A stretch of DNA of 64,000 nucleotides. Origin: Candidatus Bathyarchaeia archaeon (GTDB lineage: Archaea; Thermoproteota; Bathyarchaeia; Bathyarchaeales; Bathycorpusculaceae). Within the stretch, counting starts at the first letter, position 1. Each line of letters starts with the position of its first letter. Shown here piece by piece: positions 7,908 to 17,148 of this stretch. The DNA lies in assembly GCA_041447175.1 (NCBI GenBank), contig CP166960.1, positions 2,620,519 to 2,684,518 of the forward strand, written 5' to 3'. A program made the translations under genes and the position numbers. Below the pieces are notes generated by a model. The model was not told the origin of the DNA. It worked only from the letters and a program-made list of their open reading frames with translations, and did no database searches.

Positions 7908-9548
7908 TTGGTGGCGCTAGTGGCACAAACATTCGAAGAGATTTCGTCTTCTGACTTTTTCTACCGCAACCGAGACATCGCTGGATTTTCCAACCCATCC
8001 CGCGCCATCTTTGTTGCCATCCGCGAAATCGTGGAGAACTCACTTGACGCAGCGGAAAGCCTAAAAATTCCCCCAGACATTTTTGTGCGCTTAAGCTTCG
8101 AATCCCAAGCCACCAAAGAAACCCAAGTCTACAAGCTCCGCGTCGAAGACAACGGATGCGGCATCCCCCCAAGATTTATCCCGTCCGCGTTTGGGCAGAT
8201 TCTCTACGGCTCAAAATACAAGCTTAAACAGACCCGCGGCACTTTCGGGCTCGGCGGCAAAATGTCGCTGCTTTATGGGCAAATCACCACCCACCAAGCA
8301 GCCAGCGTCACCTCAAGCACCGGCGAAACCAACAAGATTTACTCGTTTAAGCTGATGATTGACATACAGCGCAACCGCCCCATCATTTTAGACCGCAAAG
8401 TCACGATAAACAAGGACAATTGGCGGGGCACTATCGTGGAGTTTTCGTTGGAAGGCGACTACTTGCGGTCTATGCCAAAAATTTTGGAGTACTTTAAGCA
8501 GACCGCTATGGTGAACCCTTACGCCAACTTGACCTTCATCGACCCCAAAGGTAGGCTCTACAAGTTTTCGCGGGTCACCACCGAAATGCCTGAACCCCCC
8601 AAAGAAACCCTACCTCACCCCTACGGCGTTGACGTAGAACTTCTCCAAAGATTAATCACCCTAACCGACTGCGCTAACCTGCAGGAATTTCTCAAACATC
8701 ACTTTCTGCGTGTCGGCGACATCACAGCCCAAAAGTTTCTTGTTTCCAGCGGCTTAAGTTATGTTTCTTGTCCTGAGCATGGTAAATTGCTGCCTGAAAA
8801 AGTCAACTGGGTGGACGGCAAAGTTCGCTGTTCCCTGTGTGGGCAAGAAGCTAAATTTGCAAAACTTAAAAACCCCAAAAAGCTGACCCATGAGGAAATT
8901 GTCAAGTTAACCCAGAACCTTAAGAAATTCAAAGATTTCCTCCCCCCAGATGCCAACTGCCTTTCCCCTCTGGGCGAAGACTTGCTCCGTGCAGGAGTCC
9001 AGAAGGAGCTGAACCCAGAGTATTTGGTTGTTCATCAACGTAAACCTTCCACCTACGCGGGGCACCCCTTCATTGTGGAGTTAGGCATAGCCTACGGCGG
9101 TGGGGTTCCCAAAACAGGCGGCTTTGGGCTCTACCGCTTCGCTAACCGTATTCCCCTGCTTTACGACGAAGCCAGCGACGTTTCGTTCCGCGTAATCAAC
9201 AGCATGAACTGGCGACGATACAAAGTCAGCACTGACATGCCCATCGCCATCGTGGTGCACCTTTGCAGTACCAAAGTTCCCTACAAAACCGTGGGCAAAG
9301 AATTCATAGCCGACCGCGCTGAAGTCCGCCGCGAAATCGCAAACGCCCTGCGTGAAGTCGCACGTCAACTCGGCCACTTCTTAACCCGTAAGGAGCACGT
9401 GAACACCGAGAAAAAACGGTTATCCGTTTTCTCAAAGTATCTGCCCAAAATTGCCCAGTTCTCAGCTAAACTGGCGGGGCAGGAGCGGGTTCCTGAAATA
9501 GACAGATTATTGAAGAGTGTTCAAAAGTATGGCACAGAAGAAACCTAA
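7908..9548 (+). CDS. top6B: DNA topoisomerase VI subunit B
   Basis: ATPase subunit of the archaeal type IIB topoisomerase, which drives strand passage for relaxation and decatenation. The GHKL fold is clear: N-box EIVENSLDAAES near residue 43, VEDNGCGIP near 80 and the glycine-rich lid GTFGLGGKMSLLYG near 112-125. The helix-two-turn-helix and transducer regions follow. A CPEHG...CSLCG zinc-like pair appears near residues 287-310. The length of 546 aa is typical. Start options are TTG 7908, GTG 7911 and GTG 7920; AAGGA before 7908 supports the first. The 3' end overlaps top6A. Confidence 0.95.
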   Translation: MVALVAQTFEEISSSDFFYRNRDIAGFSNPSRAIFVAIREIVENSLDAAESLKIPPDIFVRLSFESQATKETQVYKLRVEDNGCGIPPRFIPSAFGQILYGSKYKLKQTRGTFGLGGKMSLLYGQITTHQAASVTSSTGETNKIYSFKLMIDIQRNRPIILDRKVTINKDNWRGTIVEFSLEGDYLRSMPKILEYFKQTAMVNPYANLTFIDPKGRLYKFSRVTTEMPEPPKETLPHPYGVDVELLQRLITLTDCANLQEFLKHHFLRVGDITAQKFLVSSGLSYVSCPEHGKLLPEKVNWVDGKVRCSLCGQEAKFAKLKNPKKLTHEEIVKLTQNLKKFKDFLPPDANCLSPLGEDLLRAGVQKELNPEYLVVHQRKPSTYAGHPFIVELGIAYGGGVPKTGGFGLYRFANRIPLLYDEASDVSFRVINSMNWRRYKVSTDMPIAIVVHLCSTKVPYKTVGKEFIADRAEVRREIANALREVARQLGHFLTRKEHVNTEKKRLSVFSKYLPKIAQFSAKLAGQERVPEIDRLLKSVQKYGTEET

Positions 9549-10617
9549 GATAACTGAAAAAAAGCAAGAGGTCCTTAACGGACTTAAAGCCTTTGGCGCT
9601 TCGGTTTGCCGCCAACTCGACGAAGGCGTCTTCCCAACAGTTAACATGCCCAGCCGTTCAACCGAAAACATAACCTACGACCCCAACGTGCGCCAATACA
9701 TCTTAGGCGAGAAATGTGTGGGCAGAAGCACCCGAAACATCCGTCACATTAAACCGTTTACTCAACTTGCGTGGGTCGCATTGTTTAGCAATGAACTCAC
9801 CAGTCAACGTAAAACCTCCACGTTAAGAGATGTCTACTACTCCGCGCAAGCCTACGAGATGACTTTTTCAGACCAGCAAGAGTCAAACAACATCATCACC
9901 GACCTAGAAACCCTCACAGGGTTTGCACGAGAAGACTTTAGCATATTTCCTGAAGAACGCAGCGCAATTTTTGGCGACTTAGACATCGGCTACACCGTGC
10001 CCGGCTATGAAGGAAAAACGGTGAATTTAACCAGCCACCCAGACGGCGTACTTATTGGACCCGCAGTCACTTCTTCAGAGTTCATAAAAACCAGCGCTGA
10101 CAAAGTTATAGCCATCGAAAAAGGTGCGCTTTTCACGCGTTTCATCGAAGAAAACGTCCACAACAAACACAAATCCCTCCTGATTTCTTGCGGAGGACAA
10201 GCACCAAGACAAACCCGTAGCTTCATTCGCCGCCTCCACACCGAACTCGGCTTGCCCGTTTTTATATTAACCGACGGTGACCCTTGGGGTATGCACATCG
10301 CTCAGGTTATCATCTCAGGCTCCGCCAACGCTGCCCATCTGCGTGAGCTTAATACGCCTGACGCGGTTTGGAGTGGCGTGTGGGCAAGTGACATCATCGA
10401 TTACAAGCTGCCTACTGATCCGCTGGATGAAGTAGACGTTAAACGCCTCTATGAACTGCAAAAGGACCCGCGATACCAAAATGACCCCATCTGGCAACGT
10501 GAAATCAAGACGTTTCTTAAGATTAGGCGTAAGACGGAACTTGAAGCTTTCAGCCGCTATGGGTTAACTTACATTGTGGATGAGTATTTGCCTGCAAAAC
10601 TGGATGGCAAGAAATAA
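9529..10617 (+). CDS. top6A: DNA topoisomerase VI subunit A
   Basis: Spo11-like cleavage subunit that makes the double-strand break and forms a 5'-phosphotyrosyl link. The catalytic tyrosine is in TLRDVYYSAQ (Y103/Y104). The TOPRIM domain shows the Glu in AIEKGALFTRF and the DxD-type LTDGDPWGMH. The length of 362 aa is standard. ATG 9529 is taken as start; a GTG 12 bp earlier (9517) is also in frame. The start lies inside the last 20 bp of top6B, so the two are translated as one operon in the usual archaeal order. Confidence 0.95.
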   Translation: MAQKKPKITEKKQEVLNGLKAFGASVCRQLDEGVFPTVNMPSRSTENITYDPNVRQYILGEKCVGRSTRNIRHIKPFTQLAWVALFSNELTSQRKTSTLRDVYYSAQAYEMTFSDQQESNNIITDLETLTGFAREDFSIFPEERSAIFGDLDIGYTVPGYEGKTVNLTSHPDGVLIGPAVTSSEFIKTSADKVIAIEKGALFTRFIEENVHNKHKSLLISCGGQAPRQTRSFIRRLHTELGLPVFILTDGDPWGMHIAQVIISGSANAAHLRELNTPDAVWSGVWASDIIDYKLPTDPLDEVDVKRLYELQKDPRYQNDPIWQREIKTFLKIRRKTELEAFSRYGLTYIVDEYLPAKLDGKK

Positions 10618-10672
10618 ACTTTTTAAAACAAATGCAGTGAATTAAAAGATTCATCTTCTCTTTATAATTGAG

Positions 10673-10897
10673 GTGTGCCTGTTGAAGATTGGTGTAACCG
10701 TTCATAAAGAAGGAAAATGGTATGTTGCAGTAGATTCAGTAATGGGAGTTGCGAGCCAAGGCAAGAGTTGTGATGAAGCCTTAAAGAATTTCCAAGAAGC
10801 CTTCGAGCTTTGGTTTGAGTGTGCTGAAGACTGGGAGAAAGAACGTGCAGTTAAAGGCGAACCAGTCGCTACACTGGTTTTGGACATACCTGTTTAA
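10673..10897 (+). CDS. hicB: HicB-like antitoxin
   Basis: Partial RNase H-fold antitoxin of the HicAB type, 74 aa: VTVHKEGKWYVAVDSVMGVASQGKSCDEALKNFQEAFELWFEC matches the HicB core. No C-terminal DNA-binding domain is present. The GTG at 10673 is about 30 bp downstream of an AT-rich ATTAAAAGA, consistent with a leaderless message. Unusually, its partner hicA is not downstream on the same strand. A frameshifted hicA lies on the opposite strand and the two stop codons overlap. Confidence 0.75.
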   Translation: MCLLKIGVTVHKEGKWYVAVDSVMGVASQGKSCDEALKNFQEAFELWFECAEDWEKERAVKGEPVATLVLDIPV

Positions 10898-11128
10898 CTC
10901 TTTTCTAGTACTCTGTCAAATTCTTCAATAGTTATCCCTTGCCCCAATATGCTCATTAGGGTGCCTACGGCGATTTCTCCGTGTTTTGGAACAACAACCG
11001 TTCTTTCTCTTCCATTGGTAAAGCCTTTGAAAATCATATGACTGCCCCGTTGCCTATCCATTTGAAAACCTATTTTCCAAAGCCTTGGCTACTTTTCGAT
11101 ATGAGTATGGGCTTATGTGTTTTGGCAT
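10894..11128 (-). pseudogene. hicA: frameshifted HicA mRNA-interferase toxin
   Basis: The minus strand from ATG 11128 reads MPKHISPYSYRKVAKALE, then goes out of frame at a short A-run near 11066-11070. The next frame continues GFQMDRQRGSHMIFKGF and ends EEFDRVLEKS with TAA at 10896-10894. The catalytic GSH histidine of HicA is in the second part. Adding two A residues to the run would restore the usual spacing before GF. As read, the toxin is broken; a homopolymer assembly error is equally possible. It converges on hicB with overlapping stop codons. Confidence 0.7.
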
Positions 11129-11219
11129 TTCTGATTCGTGTTATCTGTCTCAGCTTATAAAATACGTGCAATGAACTGTATAATCGCATTACATAAAAAA
11201 CTCGAAAATTATAAAAAAA

Positions 11220-11786
11220 CTAATTTTGTTTGGTGAACCTGAGGATGCTGTATTTTTTGTAAGGCTGCATCTCCACAAGCCTAAACCCTGCCGCTTCAAT
11301 TTCAGCCTTCAACTTTTCAGGGTCCTGCACGGGTGCCCCATGAACAGAGCCCTCCTTGATGACCTCAACAATAATCAATTTGCCGTCAGGTTTGAGAATT
11401 CGGCGGAATTGCCTCAAAACCGTCTCGTTATCCCCCACCTCATGATACACTGTCACCAACAAAATCAGATCCACCTTGCCGTTCTCCAGCTGAAAGCTTG
11501 TGCCGTTGCTCTGCAGAAACCTGATGTTTTGAGCTCCTGCCTTGGCGGCTTTGTTTTTGGCTTTCTGAAGCATCTTGGCTGAGAGGTCTATGGCGATTAC
11601 AGTTTGGGCTCTGCGGGCAAGTTCCAGTGTGAAGAAGCCTGGTCCACAGCCATAATCGACCACAACATCAGTGGGGTGAATTGCAAGTTTTCCTATGAGT
11701 TCCAAGGGTGGCTGTCTCCACCTTCTGATTGGGTTGTCTAAGAAAAAAGCCTTTGAAGCCGAGTGCGCTTCCCCTTTATGTGACAC
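11220..11786 (-). CDS. class I SAM-dependent methyltransferase
   Basis: Rossmann-fold methyltransferase of unknown substrate. Motif I is VVDYGCGPGFFTLELA, followed by the acidic loop VIAIDLSAKML, motif IV-like LILLVTVYHEV and the post-motif strand GKLIIVEVIKEG. The lead-in ASKAFFLDNPIRRW is common in small UbiE-like enzymes. GTG 11786 is preferred as start. The frame is open up to a TTG at 11891, but that adds 35 residues of unlikely composition. A ribosome site (GGGAGG) with ATG 11878 opens a different frame of 46 codons ending at 11738, so the 5' end is uncertain. Confidence 0.75.
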   Translation of the reverse strand: MSHKGEAHSASKAFFLDNPIRRWRQPPLELIGKLAIHPTDVVVDYGCGPGFFTLELARRAQTVIAIDLSAKMLQKAKNKAAKAGAQNIRFLQSNGTSFQLENGKVDLILLVTVYHEVGDNETVLRQFRRILKPDGKLIIVEVIKEGSVHGAPVQDPEKLKAEIEAAGFRLVEMQPYKKYSILRFTKQN

Positions 11787-11913
11787 GTCCTGTATTCCCC
11801 TTGTTTGTTTAACGGAAGGCTTCTTGAAATTATGTTTTGCTGTTCGAGGCACACAGGGTTTGTGAAACCGCAATTCATAAACTCCTCCCAACGCATGGTT
11901 CCTTGGGGATGAG

Positions 11914-14316
11914 ATGAAGAAGCCTGCTTCGGTTGCGCTCTTTTTAGTCCTGACGGTTTATTTTTTCGTCTCCGCCGCTTCCGTTAATTTTGTCTCTGCC
12001 CAAAATCTTTCGGTTCCCCATTCCCCTTCCGTGATAGCGGACACAAATTCGGTCTACAGCTTGGAGCTTGTGCATCAAGCCGTCACGCAGTTACCCAACG
12101 GAACCTTAGCAGCCGCTTTTTCAACCAATCTGCAGGGCGAAAACAACTACGCGGTTTATGTGGCTTCCAGTTGCGACGGAGGCTCTAGTTGGGGAACTCC
12201 CGTTAAGGTTTCTACGGGGCAGGGCATGGACGGCTGGGCTTGCGGTCAAGGCATTTACGGCTGCGTAATTGCCGCTGACTCCCAAAACCGCGTCTATGTG
12301 GCGTGGACAGGGGTCAATGATAGCTCCACGTATTTTCAGGTTTGGTGTGCTCGATGGAACGGGTTAGTGTGGGAAACTCCCCTGCAGGTTAGTCAAGGCG
12401 CCGAGGCTGGGGTGCAGGCGTTTTACACCAGCATAGCCGTGGACGGAAACGACAAGGTGCATTTGGTTTGGCAAGCCAACATGGACGGCTATGGCAGCTC
12501 AAAAATCTTCTATTCCCAATTCGATGGTGTCTGGTCTTCTCCTGTGGTGGTGTCGTCTGTGGGGGTCTTTGACCGGTATCCTTCAATAGCCATCGATTCC
12601 CACAACAACCTGCATGTGGTCTACACTAGCGGTTCAGGGTCCTACGGCACTTCAGGCGGCATCTATTACGCCAAATTCAACGGCACATGGCAGTATTCTC
12701 TTCTCGTCTCAAGTGGGCCTGACTACACAAATCTTGGCGGTTCCTGCATCGCCATAGACGGAAACAATAATCTGCACGTTGTCTGGGAAGGCACAAGAAG
12801 CGACGTTTCCTCAAACCAGCAAATCTGGTATGCCCGCTTCACTGATTCTTGGAGTACGCCCGTTCGAATCAGCACCACAGCAAGCATGACGTCCTCTACC
12901 CAATCCAACCCCTCTGTGGCTGTTGACTCCAACAACAGAATCCACGCAGCATGGACCAGCGAAAAAGAAAACGCAGTCTTCTACGCAGAATGCACAACAA
13001 ATTGGAGCTTGCCCGTCCAGCTGGAAAATGCCCCTTCTGCTTGCCCCGTGTTCCGGTGGAGTTTTTATCCATCCAGCAACGCGATAACAAATAAACTGGA
13101 CTACCTTTTCCTAAAAAAATCAGTGCTGACGTTCAACAGTGGGTTGCCGTCGATGATGAAAAATGTTTCCACATCAATCACTCCGCTTCAGTTGTCCGCT
13201 AGCGTTGGGCAATCTGTAATGTTTTCGTCAGAAGCAATGGGCGGTGTTTCTCCCTACACTTATCAGTGGTACCTGAACGGGGCACCAGCTGCAGGCGCCA
13301 CCTTGCCCTACTGGTTTTTTAAGCCTACCGCGTCAGGAACCTACCGTGTGTGGGTGGCGGTTACTGACTCTTCAGGCTTCACGGTACAATCTGAAACTGC
13401 AACCCTGCAGGCTGCTTCGCAGGGGACGTCGGGAATTTTTGGTTACTCGTCTCCCAGTAGCCAAGCAGGCGGCAGCGGCGCATTATATGACGCACACGGA
13501 GCACGATTCACCTTGGACGTTGAAGCCAACGTAGCCTCTATCTCCTGCTTAATGGAAGCATTCACAGACTCCAATCAACCCTATGCCAGCTACAACTTCT
13601 GCTTCGCCATCTACAGCGACAACAACGGTGCCGTGGGAAACTTGGTTGCCCAAACCGCGACAGGAAAAATTTCCCCTAACCAAACAATATTCACCTCCAA
13701 CTCCACCTCGTCTGCCCTTCCCTCTGGCGGTGCTTGGGAAACCCTCAACTTCTCCTCGCCCGTACACTTGATTCCTGGCGCGTATTGGCTTATGGCAGTT
13801 CATGACGGCAGACAATTTGTCCTCATACACAACGACGTTCCAAACGACAGCAATAAATCAGCTTCCAGCGTCATCGGCAGCCTAAATTTCCCCAGCTACC
13901 TGAACACTCCGATTTACACTTATGGCTACGTGTACTGCATTTACGCTTCATGGTCTTACGAATCTAACCCTTCATCGCCGTCGCCGACTCCAACGTTGAC
14001 TCCCACCCCCTCATCCTCTCTCACACTCCAACCAATCCCTTCCCCGTCCGTTACACCTCCACCAACTTTAACACACCCTTCTCCGAGCCCAACCGCTTCT
14101 TCTCTCCCAATAGCAAGCCCCACCCCAACGCCAACCGCTAGCCTTTATCCCCTAAATCCAACCCCGACCCCAACAATTGAACAAATCACCTCTGGGCAAG
14201 ATTCAGGCAAGAACAACATTCCAACTGTAACGTTGGTTGTGGCTGGGGTTGCTTTGGCGTGCGCGTTTTTCGCTTTGGTTATGCTTTATAAGCTTCGGCA
14301 AAAGGGTGACGCATAA
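11914..14316 (+). CDS. large secreted beta-propeller surface protein, membrane anchored
   Basis: Extracellular protein of 800 aa. A signal peptide (MKKPASVALFLVLTVYFFVS) is followed by about 370 residues of BNR/sialidase-like repeats, each carrying an Asp-box-like or AVDxNNxxH pattern such as AIDSHNNLHVVYT and AVDSNNRIHAAWT. Near residues 420-505 comes an Ig/PKD-like domain (SPYTYQWYLNG...GTYRVWVAVTD). A beta-rich domain follows at about 510-690, then a Pro/Ser/Thr linker (about 690-765), one transmembrane helix (TLVVAGVALACAFFALVMLY) and a short basic tail. The likely role is glycan or surface binding; sialidase activity is not shown by any catalytic motif I can see. Confidence 0.75.
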   Translation: MKKPASVALFLVLTVYFFVSAASVNFVSAQNLSVPHSPSVIADTNSVYSLELVHQAVTQLPNGTLAAAFSTNLQGENNYAVYVASSCDGGSSWGTPVKVSTGQGMDGWACGQGIYGCVIAADSQNRVYVAWTGVNDSSTYFQVWCARWNGLVWETPLQVSQGAEAGVQAFYTSIAVDGNDKVHLVWQANMDGYGSSKIFYSQFDGVWSSPVVVSSVGVFDRYPSIAIDSHNNLHVVYTSGSGSYGTSGGIYYAKFNGTWQYSLLVSSGPDYTNLGGSCIAIDGNNNLHVVWEGTRSDVSSNQQIWYARFTDSWSTPVRISTTASMTSSTQSNPSVAVDSNNRIHAAWTSEKENAVFYAECTTNWSLPVQLENAPSACPVFRWSFYPSSNAITNKLDYLFLKKSVLTFNSGLPSMMKNVSTSITPLQLSASVGQSVMFSSEAMGGVSPYTYQWYLNGAPAAGATLPYWFFKPTASGTYRVWVAVTDSSGFTVQSETATLQAASQGTSGIFGYSSPSSQAGGSGALYDAHGARFTLDVEANVASISCLMEAFTDSNQPYASYNFCFAIYSDNNGAVGNLVAQTATGKISPNQTIFTSNSTSSALPSGGAWETLNFSSPVHLIPGAYWLMAVHDGRQFVLIHNDVPNDSNKSASSVIGSLNFPSYLNTPIYTYGYVYCIYASWSYESNPSSPSPTPTLTPTPSSSLTLQPIPSPSVTPPPTLTHPSPSPTASSLPIASPTPTPTASLYPLNPTPTPTIEQITSGQDSGKNNIPTVTLVVAGVALACAFFALVMLYKLRQKGDA

Positions 14317-14417
14317 GATTCAGTAGAGTTCATAGGCTAAAAAACAGTTGACTGGAGAGCAACAGGTTTAGCAAAGAAAAAGGTAGGTTAGTTTTTTGTG
14401 TTGAGGCTAGCGCGAGG

Positions 14418-14831
14418 TTATGGCGTGTAGGTCCAAACTGGCGTGATTGTCCAGCTTCCTAGTCCGTCAGCGGAATACGCGACGTACGTGTCCACTTTTG
14501 CTGAGCCGCCTGGGTATATGACTCCGCCGTTGCCGATGTCGACGTACGTGTCCATTGCTTCGCCTCCAGTTGTGTACACCCCAACCACATGAATTTGTGT
14601 GCGGTAGGCTGTTTCTACGCCGACGTTGCACACGTAGCCGCTGATGTGTAGGGTATGCTGGTTTGGCAGGTCGTAGCCGCCCATGCCTACGTTTACCAGT
14701 CTTGCTGGTCGATTGCTATTCATCGTCGGAATGACGTTGGTTGCCAACAGAATCACGAGAACCGCCAGAACAATACATAAAATTCCCAATGCACCGGCAA
14801 TTTTTTTTGTTCCTGACTTGTTTTCACTCAT
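14418..14831 (-). CDS. single-pass membrane protein with extracellular beta domain
   Basis: Protein of 137 aa from ATG 14831 (an in-frame ATG at 14861 would add 10 residues). A short charged N-terminus, MSENKSGTKK, is followed by one transmembrane helix (GILCIVLAVLVILLATNVI) and an exposed domain rich in Gly, Thr and Tyr. The GYVCNVGVETAYRTQIHVVGVY pattern resembles FxLYD-type domains that extend from archaeal and bacterial membranes. Function unknown. Confidence 0.6.
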   Translation of the reverse strand: MSENKSGTKKIAGALGILCIVLAVLVILLATNVIPTMNSNRPARLVNVGMGGYDLPNQHTLHISGYVCNVGVETAYRTQIHVVGVYTTGGEAMDTYVDIGNGGVIYPGGSAKVDTYVAYSADGLGSWTITPVWTYTP

Positions 14832-15085
14832 GTCCTGAACCCTGCCTTTTTTGTGGTTCAATTAGGATATATTCCTTTCTGAATCGTAGTTTAGTCAAAA
14901 AAAGCCTTTTTCGCGTTGATTACAAATCAATCTCTGTATGCGGCAGCAACAGTTGTTCCCAAAGTGGCGGTGTCTCTTTTTTCTGTGCAGCACGTACAAA
15001 CGGGTGATACAAGCTTTGGTAAGCGAAATTTAAAATACTCTGTTGTTTAATGTAGCATTGCAACAGTGCAAGAGGACAGGTTGAC

Positions 15086-15289
15086 ATGAGCGAAGAAGGA
15101 ATCTCGTTCTGGGCTACGTTAGTCGAGAAAGCAGTAGGCATAACCCTTGTTATCCTTAGCATCATATTGTTCTATTTCACATCAATCAGCACCGCCACCC
15201 TCAACCAGTTTGCTGGGCTCTTTGTTTTTGTGGGTGTGGTGGTTCTGATTGGCGGCGGTTTCTTGATTATAACAAAACCGCGCGAGTAA
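15086..15289 (+). CDS. small two-helix membrane protein
   Basis: A 67-residue protein with a short soluble start (MSEEGISFWATLVEKAVG) and two hydrophobic helices (ITLVILSIILFYFT and FAGLFVFVGVVVLIGGGFLII), ending in a basic KPRE tail. GAGGACAGG about 8-15 bp before the ATG provides a ribosome site. It lies next to the convergent zinc-ribbon/DUF4342 gene. No family assignment. Confidence 0.55.
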   Translation: MSEEGISFWATLVEKAVGITLVILSIILFYFTSISTATLNQFAGLFVFVGVVVLIGGGFLIITKPRE

Positions 15290-15295
15290 CCACTG

Positions 15296-15622
15296 TTACT
15301 CTCTTCTTTCAACCTCTATACGACAGTTTGTTGCTAAAGCCGCGACCACACCCAAAGCCGCCAGCCACGGTGCAATAACCGTGCCAATAACCCCCACTGT
15401 GGCAGGAATCTCAAGCAAAATGCCGCCTTTTTCGTCTTTCACAATAACTCTTGTGACGTTTCCTTCATGTAGAAGTTCTTTCACTCGTTCAGTGACGTTG
15501 CTGGCTGACACAGTGTACTCTTCGCGGGTTACCTTGGCGGTAGCCTCGCCGCATACTAGACAAAACTTGTCCCCTTCTTTGAGGGGTGCTCCACATTTAG
15601 TGCAGTAAACCAAATTTTCCAC
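15296..15622 (-). CDS. zinc-ribbon protein with DUF4342-like domain
   Basis: Protein of 108 aa. An N-terminal zinc ribbon (CTKCGAPLKEGDKFCLVCG, two CxxC pairs) is joined to a DUF4342-like region: LLHEGNVTRVIVKDEKGG, LLEIPATVGVIGTVIAPWLAALG. The second part contains a hydrophobic stretch that could touch the membrane. Function unknown. It converges on the small membrane protein at 15086 with a 6-bp gap. Confidence 0.65.
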   Translation of the reverse strand: MENLVYCTKCGAPLKEGDKFCLVCGEATAKVTREEYTVSASNVTERVKELLHEGNVTRVIVKDEKGGILLEIPATVGVIGTVIAPWLAALGVVAALATNCRIEVERRE

Positions 15623-15777
15623 TCTGCCTCTCTGAAAACGGAGAGTGCTGGCTGCTTAAAAGCGTTCTCCGCAGCCGATATTTTTAAGTTATTTGTCACG
15701 ACTTTTTTGCATGTCTTTTCTAGTGCAAATCCTTAAAACTCCTTGGCAACAACAACGATAGTTAAACAGAGGCTTGG

Positions 15778-16941
15778 TTGATGTTTAGAACAGGCGTTGA
15801 CACTATTGCACTTGAAAAAGAGTATACCCCTTTAGAAGCTTTCGCAAATAATTTTAAGGAAACTGGCGAAAAGAAAAATAATATCAATGACGGAACAGAA
15901 GTTTCAACAGTAAACGCTAGCGTACCTCAAACGATTGTTGCAAAAGCCTTACTAGGAGCATCCGTTACAACTCACGATCCAGACTTTGATAGAAAATACA
16001 AAGAGGCAATAAAAGAGAGTCTAGAGAAGTACGGCATAAGGCAAACTAAGCAAATATACAAGGCAGCGCATCTCTTAAAACAGGCTACAGCCAAGTTTGA
16101 CGATATTTTTACAGAAATCCTTAACGTTATGGAACCATCCATAGACCATATTGACCTTTACCACGCAACCTATCATCATGATAACCCTTTGGAAGATTAT
16201 GTTTCCGTATTTGGAAAAGCTCAAGGGCAGAGATTATCCCCTCATGAATATATTGAAAAAAATAGGAACGGTTTCGACCAAGCATGTACATGGTGGCATT
16301 GGCGAATGCATTCAAAACAAGAACCTGACCATCAATACTGCATTGATAAGTTTGATAGTAAAATGACTCCTTCATGGGGGCAACTGGAAAGCAACATGGT
16401 ATCTATGAAAGTTTACTATAGTGGATGTGAATGTAATTGTTTAATTTCTTTTGCAGACTTAATATTAAAAGAGATAGAATCATATCATTTTGGACCTATC
16501 GATTATATGAGTATTGTTCAACCGATTCATCGAAGAGCAAAGACTTACTGGTTAGGTAAAAAAATAAAGAGTTATAATCTATCAATGACTGACAAAATAA
16601 TAAGAGAAACAGTCCCTGATTCACCTTTTGATATTCACCTTACGCCCTACATAAAGCACCCTATTTATTTCATAGCATGGACACCAAAAAATGATTTACC
16701 AAGAAAAACAGTGAAACCTGCCTTTGAATGGAGTAAGTTTTACAATTCAATTATTAAAAAAGCTCTTGAAATGGACGGTTGCGTTAAGTTTCTCGACTTC
16801 GATAGAGATAATAATTTATGGGAAGAATGTGACTTCATCGTTCCGTGGGAAAGCGAAGACTTGGAACATGTCAGGCAATTACAAGCTATGGGGTTTGATT
16901 ATATGCCAAAAGTACTTAACGCTACCGACCTAACAACTTAA
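15778..16941 (+). CDS. unrecognised AT-rich 387-aa protein
   Basis: I do not recognise this protein. It has no signal peptide or membrane helix. It is rich in aromatic, His and Cys residues in the middle (ACTWWHWRMHSKQEPDHQYC; YYSGCECNCLISF), which could bind metal, and ends in a charged region with FLDFDRDNNLWEECDF. The coding sequence is visibly more AT-rich than its neighbours and uses more AAA/ATA/TTA codons, which points to transfer from elsewhere. It stands alone between a zinc-ribbon gene and a small Cys-rich ORF. ATG 15778 is the first of two adjacent in-frame Met codons. Confidence 0.6.
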   Translation: MMFRTGVDTIALEKEYTPLEAFANNFKETGEKKNNINDGTEVSTVNASVPQTIVAKALLGASVTTHDPDFDRKYKEAIKESLEKYGIRQTKQIYKAAHLLKQATAKFDDIFTEILNVMEPSIDHIDLYHATYHHDNPLEDYVSVFGKAQGQRLSPHEYIEKNRNGFDQACTWWHWRMHSKQEPDHQYCIDKFDSKMTPSWGQLESNMVSMKVYYSGCECNCLISFADLILKEIESYHFGPIDYMSIVQPIHRRAKTYWLGKKIKSYNLSMTDKIIRETVPDSPFDIHLTPYIKHPIYFIAWTPKNDLPRKTVKPAFEWSKFYNSIIKKALEMDGCVKFLDFDRDNNLWEECDFIVPWESEDLEHVRQLQAMGFDYMPKVLNATDLTT

Positions 16942-17148
16942 CACTTTCAATGCGCCACATTATTGCGCCATGGAGCATTACCCTTTGGACTTAGAGTACG
17001 CCAATAATTACCGAATACAGAAGTTGTATATATAATTTGTTACAAAAAAATTCACAGTGCTAAAGAAGCCCTATATGGATACTTTAGATGTTAACGTGTC
17101 CTTTGAAAACTTCTTTCCCATTCCGCTTGTGAAGGGAGGGTAAAACTT

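Noticed and set aside
13980-14170. Short C/A-rich repeats resembling a repeat array
   Set aside because: They encode the Pro/Ser/Thr linker of the surface protein. There are no constant-length spacers, so this is not CRISPR.
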